A stretch of DNA of 64,000 nt from Pelodera strongyloides. Taxonomy: Eukaryota; Nematoda; Chromadorea; Rhabditida; Rhabditidae. The notes under the pieces were generated by a model. That model ran no database searches. It had not been told where the DNA came from and saw only the letters and a list, made by a program, of their open reading frames with translations. Position numbers and translations under genes: made by a program. Of this stretch, positions 59,410 to 64,000 are shown piece after piece. Within the stretch, counting starts at the first letter, position 1. Every line of letters starts with the position of its first letter. The stretch is taken from contig JAANDG010000047.1 of assembly GCA_036852015.1 (NCBI GenBank), forward strand, positions 372,001 to 436,000, written 5' to 3'.

Positions 59410-62400
59410 ATGGCGCTTATTCCATCTATTATTATTCTTTTATTACAAGTATTTTTATTGCCCAAGTCTTCACAGGCTGCTGCACAGGATTGTCCAAATG
59501 GGTATGTTTACCTATTTTTTTATTTTTATTGAAAGTTGAATTCATGATTTTAGTTATAGTATAGTTTGTTGCGCACAGATCCACAGATGTTGATACACTT
59601 TTTTTGTTACATTTTTGGGGAGCACGGAAGCGCACCAAAGTTTGCATAGAATACTTGGGACTTTAAAAACCAATTGCCATAACACTTTAATTATTTCAGT
59701 TGTGACTGTCTCCCCGATGTCACACTCCCTTCCGCCCTTTCTGTGAATTGTCAATGGGAACAAATTCCCAGTGGGAATGTCCCATTCCCTCCCAATACAC
59801 GTTCCCTACATTTGGAATGTAGGCATAAGGAAGGGAAGACTTCACCAAATGTTACTGATCACCAGGGACTTTTTGCTGCTGTCCCCGAACTGCATTCACT
59901 AAGGATAGAGGTGCGGTATTTTTATTTGATTACTTGATTACTTATGCTTGCGGTACTGATTATGGAAGTAGTTACCTCCCCTAACTTTGAGATTTGAGGT
60001 TCCAACTTGACAATTTACTATGTTTTGTGTATAATCTTCTTGCTTACTCGTTTACTCGCTTACTTACTGTATATCTGTCTCACTTTACGTTTTGTTACCC
60101 TTTATTAGCTAATTATATTTTTCAAAAATTCTCCCCCACACCACATATTGTAACATTCTCATGACCCTTAGCTCCCCTTAAATGGATAATCGTTTATAAT
60201 AAGAAGGGGTCACCCACGGGTATAAGAAGAACATATGTTCTAAATCCTATAGCGCTACTGCTGAGCCGGGTCTCTCCGCGCTGTTATATTCGCGATGTGG
60301 CGCTTCGCGCTGGCGTTAGCTGTAGTTAAGAGTTCACGTTAGATGAAGAGAGCATGAGAGAAAACAAGAAGAAAAAGAGATAAAATCTGCGAATCCATGA
60401 CGCAATCACTCCGCTTGCCATGTGTGTGGTACAAAATTTGCATACGGCCATTCGCTCATTTGTATGCAAACAAAGGATTACAAGATATAGCCTGGGGTCT
60501 GGGGTTAGACAAGGTTAGGTGTAGGACATGGAATACATAAAACATATGTCCAGATATGGCTTGAGACTAAGTTTTGAGACAGTTCTCATGAATTTTGATA
60601 TTTTGGCCCTAGTTGAAGATAATTTACATCCTAGCTAAATGTGCGTTCACTTTTCGTGGCCGCCCATCTAGTGTAGATAGTTGTGCTGCCTTGAACCTCG
60701 AAGGCGCTGTCTGAGAATGGGCCCTGTGAATTTTGTGAAAATATCTTATTCGGTGCAGACACACTCGATAATATAAAAATCTGGCAAGAGGCTGTCAAGC
60801 TGTCATTATTCCAATTTTACAATTTTTCTACAAGTAATGAGGGCTTCTCATGCCTGGTTATGGTCACAAAGTACCTTGTTGATATATAAATCAGAAAAGT
60901 CAACAGAAACTTAGAGAAAGAGTCAGACGGAGATAGATTCGTCAGCGAGCGACAGAGAGAGAGAATTTTATGGAGGGAGAGAGAGAGAGAGCTAGATTTA
61001 GAGTGAGTTACCTGCGTGAGAGAGAGAAGTTGAGCGAGTAAATAGTATGCAAATAGCAAACATTCTGGGGGATTATCACCTACCTAGTATAGATCTTGGT
61101 GACATAGGACATAGATAGATGTTCGCATGTCAGTGTTTGACAAGATATGCTTATGACAATATGGCTTTTTCACCTAATTTGCATACAACATATGGTGAAG
61201 TGAGATGGGTTGAAATGTATTTTGATGGATCGACAAATCATTTGAGATATAACGAAATGAAGAACGATAGGTTTAACTGGAATAATTAATTCATAAATTC
61301 CGCCGAGTATAACTATGTATAACCTGAATTATAAGCTAAAATACACGTTATGTGTTGCGTCGTGCCTGTCCCAAGTTTACAGTGTCCTAGTTTACAGTGT
61401 CGTAGAAACTATTTTATAGCCACCATTTTATAGGTAATAGCGACGAAGTAACAGTTACATAATATGGCTGCCGTTTTTTTCTATAACCCGTTGTAAGCTA
61501 CATCTACATCCGTCTGTATAAGAATAGTTCAATTGCGTAGATTTTACTTTACGACGTGTAACATACAACAATGTTGTATGTTGTTTAACTGAAAAGTGAA
61601 ATGTTTACGTATCTAGTTTTTATAATTAAGCAGATGTAACTTGTTACATAAGTAAGATCGATTTGGTGGTAAATATCCTAGAATCTAGACTGTATTGCCA
61701 CATACCCTTACACTCTTACACAATTGTGATTAATTTGTATGCAACCACCATCTGTGTATTCTATTATTATTCTGAAGCTAGAGGTTTATTGTTAGAATAA
61801 TATACATAACGTAAAACTAGACATATATGGTCATTTTCTTACAATGAGTGCACGGGTAACTTCAAATCTATAGGTGTTTAATGAAACATGGAGAAATAAA
61901 CAGTGTTAAAAATATGATAATACCTATAAAAAAACGGATTCCACAGAGAAAAGGGGTGTCCTTTATACTAGAACTATGAATAATGGAATTAATGGGTATG
62001 TAAATATTTATGCTTTTTATACAATAATAAAGATTATTATTATTTATTACATATTGTATAGTATATTAATGTTTTTCAGGGATGTCAACAATTTCAACAT
62101 TCTTCATTGAAGAATTTATCTGCATTACGGTCACTACACTTGTCACAGGTTGGTTTGGCTGTACAGAAGCTTAAAAACTATTTTCTACCTTCGTAAAATT
62201 GTTCAGTATCACGGCCTTCTTGGATTTCTTGTCAAAGCGATGTGGTGCGTGGTTTCTGGGCTGCTGGCTACTGCACTCCCATGCATTATATGGAAAATTA
62301 TGTACCGTTATGTGTCTTTCCGACGCAGAATAGAGCACAATTTCGTATAGCATGACACACGGAAACGAGGTTGTACTGCGTACGTTTTATTTTTTTACTA

Positions 62401-62576
62401 ACCATGTGTCATACCGCTTTAAAAAAATATACATTTAGATCTCTGCTCCTGGAGTGTCTCTGTCCGTGGCTGAGGATTTCTTCACAAATCTCCCGAAATT
62501 GGAGAAACTTCACATTTCGGAAGCAAATTTGGAAGTATTACCGCAGAAGATCTTTTGCCAACTCTCCAAGTTAATG
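59410..62576 (+). CDS. Secreted or membrane LRR protein, 5' part (171 codons; possibly Toll-like)
   Basis: Exons: 59410-59501, 59700-59910, 62080-62148, 62439-62576; phases agree at every junction. The first about 24 residues are a strong signal peptide (MALIPSIIILLLQVFLLP). A Cys-rich LRR N-cap follows (CPNGCDCL, then LSVNCQ), then leucine-rich repeats with the LxxLxxL spacing (LFAAVPELHSLRIEG; LKNLSALRSLHLS; FFTNLPKLEKLHIS; VLPQKIFCQLSKL). The last exon ends LSKLM at the donor GTCAGT. The usual continuation would be more repeats, but no next exon is recognisable before the window ends, so the gene is open at its 3' side. Toll receptors and other LRR receptors share this N-terminal design, so the subfamily is undecided. 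A TTATTTCAG at 59354-59362, 47 bases before the ATG, could be a trans-splice or 5' UTR acceptor. Confidence 0.85.
60895..61030. repeat. GA-rich tract in LRR-gene intron 2
   Basis: AGAGAGAGAG runs interrupted by short unique bases, within the 2.2-kb intron 59911-62079. Confidence 0.8.
62234..62419. mobile_element. Family C MITE ending 19 bp before an LRR exon
   Basis: AAAGCGATGTGGTGCGTGG ... ACCATGTGTCATACCGCTT|TA, about 185 bp. It fills most of the intron 62149-62438, and the exon acceptor (ATTTAG at 62433-62438) lies just past its right end. Confidence 0.75.
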
Positions 62577-64000
62577 GTCAGTTTATTATTATTGTTTTTA
62601 TTTTTATTTATTAGTTTCGTGTTTCGAGTCTGCTCCCCTTACTTACTCTCTTTCTTTGTTTGTTGTAGTTTGTTAGTGTTGCAGTTACCTTTTTTGTTAG
62701 TTTGTCCGTTTGTCATTATATTGTCTACTTTTTTTTCATACGAAGTTTTATTTCTTCCGTCATTGTCGTGATTCCTTGTGTACTATAGCCTTCTACTGTG
62801 ACCCTGACTTACCAAAACGCAACTCTGAAGATTATCCCCACCTAATAAGCCTTATATTTTACATAAACCCAAGTTAAGCGTCAGCCTTGGTTGTTGACAT
62901 AAGTAGCATAATTTAGTCGCCTTAGTCCAAGTGCTACATATTAAATAGAATTGGCGTAGATTAGGCTCTAACCAGGAAGCTGGCATTGTTTTTGGCACAT
63001 TATCTCTACGCTTTTCCACTATATATTACTTAATTGCCCAATAGCTTATCCCAAAATTATCCACTCATAATATTGGTTATAATTGCTCTGTCCGGCGAGG
63101 CTGACGTTAATTCATCTCAATTGCGCGCACACATTTTGCATGCAGCCGCGCACAATTGCCAGCGCCATTATTCAGCGAGATATATGATGTTCCGCGGGCG
63201 GATTTATATCCAAACTATTGAATTTTATAGCGGAGACAGGTGCAAAGTTTAAGTTAGATGTGAATGAAGTCTACTTATTGGTTCTGATTCTACATATATG
63301 GGTTTGGAATATTAGGAATTGAAGCTGAACAAGTCATGTATGTATATATAATATATAAACTTACGCTGGGTGGTTTAGCTTTATGCCTTCGTGAAAATAG
63401 GCAATATCTGAGCTCTGACATTGTGCCTTATAAACTTTGTGAAGAAGCTTACTTTGGAAGCGGACATATACTTTTTGATCATCGTACAGAGCTATGTATG
63501 CAAAATTTTGTTTTCATTACGGTAAAGCCTAACCAGAAGCTCTCCCTCTCATTTTGAATCATAATAATTTTCCTTAGCGGAGTTGTATAAAAGTGGGTGT
63601 TGTGCAGAATTAAATGCAGAATTAAATCTCGTATGCCCCTTCCCGCTTATAAGTCGCCTTTATTCCTCAATAAAGAGGTTATATCCTGTGATTAAGTACC
63701 AGATTCAACGCGATATTGGCCGTATATAAGCTGTATAGTGTTAGCTGTGGCCCTTCGTAGCGGTACTCATAATGCTAGGAGCACCATCTGCGCCTCTTTA
63801 GATTTTGTGGATATTGCACGATAAGAGACGCAATAAGAGAATATTAGGTCAAAATGAATATTTTGAATCTAAACTTCTGCACTGATTAAATTTTACGCGT
63901 CTGTCTACATTACTTTTCATTAGTTGGCTTTTCTAAAGCGGTATAAGCAGGAGAACTGAATTCCAGAGTGTTTTATACTAATTATGCGCTATTATATAAG
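62577..64000. other. Downstream part of the LRR locus, no recognised exon
   Basis: T-rich and AT-rich sequence. An open segment at about 63380-63521 (LCLRENRQYLSSDIVPYKLC, EEAYFGSGHILFDHRTELC) precedes a donor-like GTAAAG, but no in-frame acceptor joins it to the LRR exons and it has no LRR pattern. A family C-like terminus starts near 63935 (AAAGCGGTATAAGCAGG). This is probably an intron continuing off the window. Confidence 0.4.

Overview
This window reads as nuclear DNA of a nematode. It is AT-rich, with compact protein-coding exons, phase-consistent GT-AG introns whose acceptors are mostly T-rich and end in CAG or TAG, and degenerate interstitial TTAGGC/GCCTAA arrays (the canonical nematode telomere repeat) near 35.3-35.5 kb. 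Three of the four genes start just downstream of a plausible 3' splice acceptor, as expected for trans-spliced messages. The species cannot be named from the sequence.

Layout. (1) 527-13017, +: the C-terminal 976 codons of a TopBP1/MUS-101-like BRCT-repeat DNA replication and checkpoint scaffold in 26 exons; its 5' end lies left of the window. (2) 13982-20059, +: a complete 528-residue adenylate-forming acyl-CoA synthetase of the 4-coumarate-CoA ligase/luciferase type in 12 exons. (3) 20908-26209, +: a complete 464-residue divergent presenilin in 13 exons, most like the HOP-1 branch (GMGD motif, Trp before the first catalytic Asp). (4) About 26.2-59.4 kb: a 33-kb stretch in which I find no convincing gene, packed with short inverted-repeat elements, foldback elements, minisatellites and GA/CT tracts. 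(5) 59410 to at least 62576, +: the 5' part of a secreted or membrane leucine-rich-repeat protein with a signal peptide and an LRRNT cap, possibly Toll-like; its 3' part is not visible. I assembled the exons by hand; in all four genes the reading frame is preserved through every junction, and the first three end at a stop codon in a total length divisible by three.

The three upstream genes are collinear, about 0.85-0.96 kb apart, so shared transcription is possible but unproven. Their products (checkpoint scaffold, acyl-CoA ligase, intramembrane protease) do not form an obvious pathway.

The most unusual material is the repeat landscape. Many different elements, from a 163-bp near-perfect hairpin to 0.8-kb foldbacks, share the plan TA|AAG(G/C)...(C/G)CTT|TA and sit in introns as well as intergenic DNA. 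Particular points: four in-register tandem 5' splice sites in the TopBP1-like gene, a stop codon that coincides with a transposon-like terminus, two 560-bp near-identical foldback copies carrying a tRNA-Leu-like core, and a duplicated interstitial telomere block. I see no CRISPR array, rRNA or intact tRNA, and no operon-like novel system beyond these.
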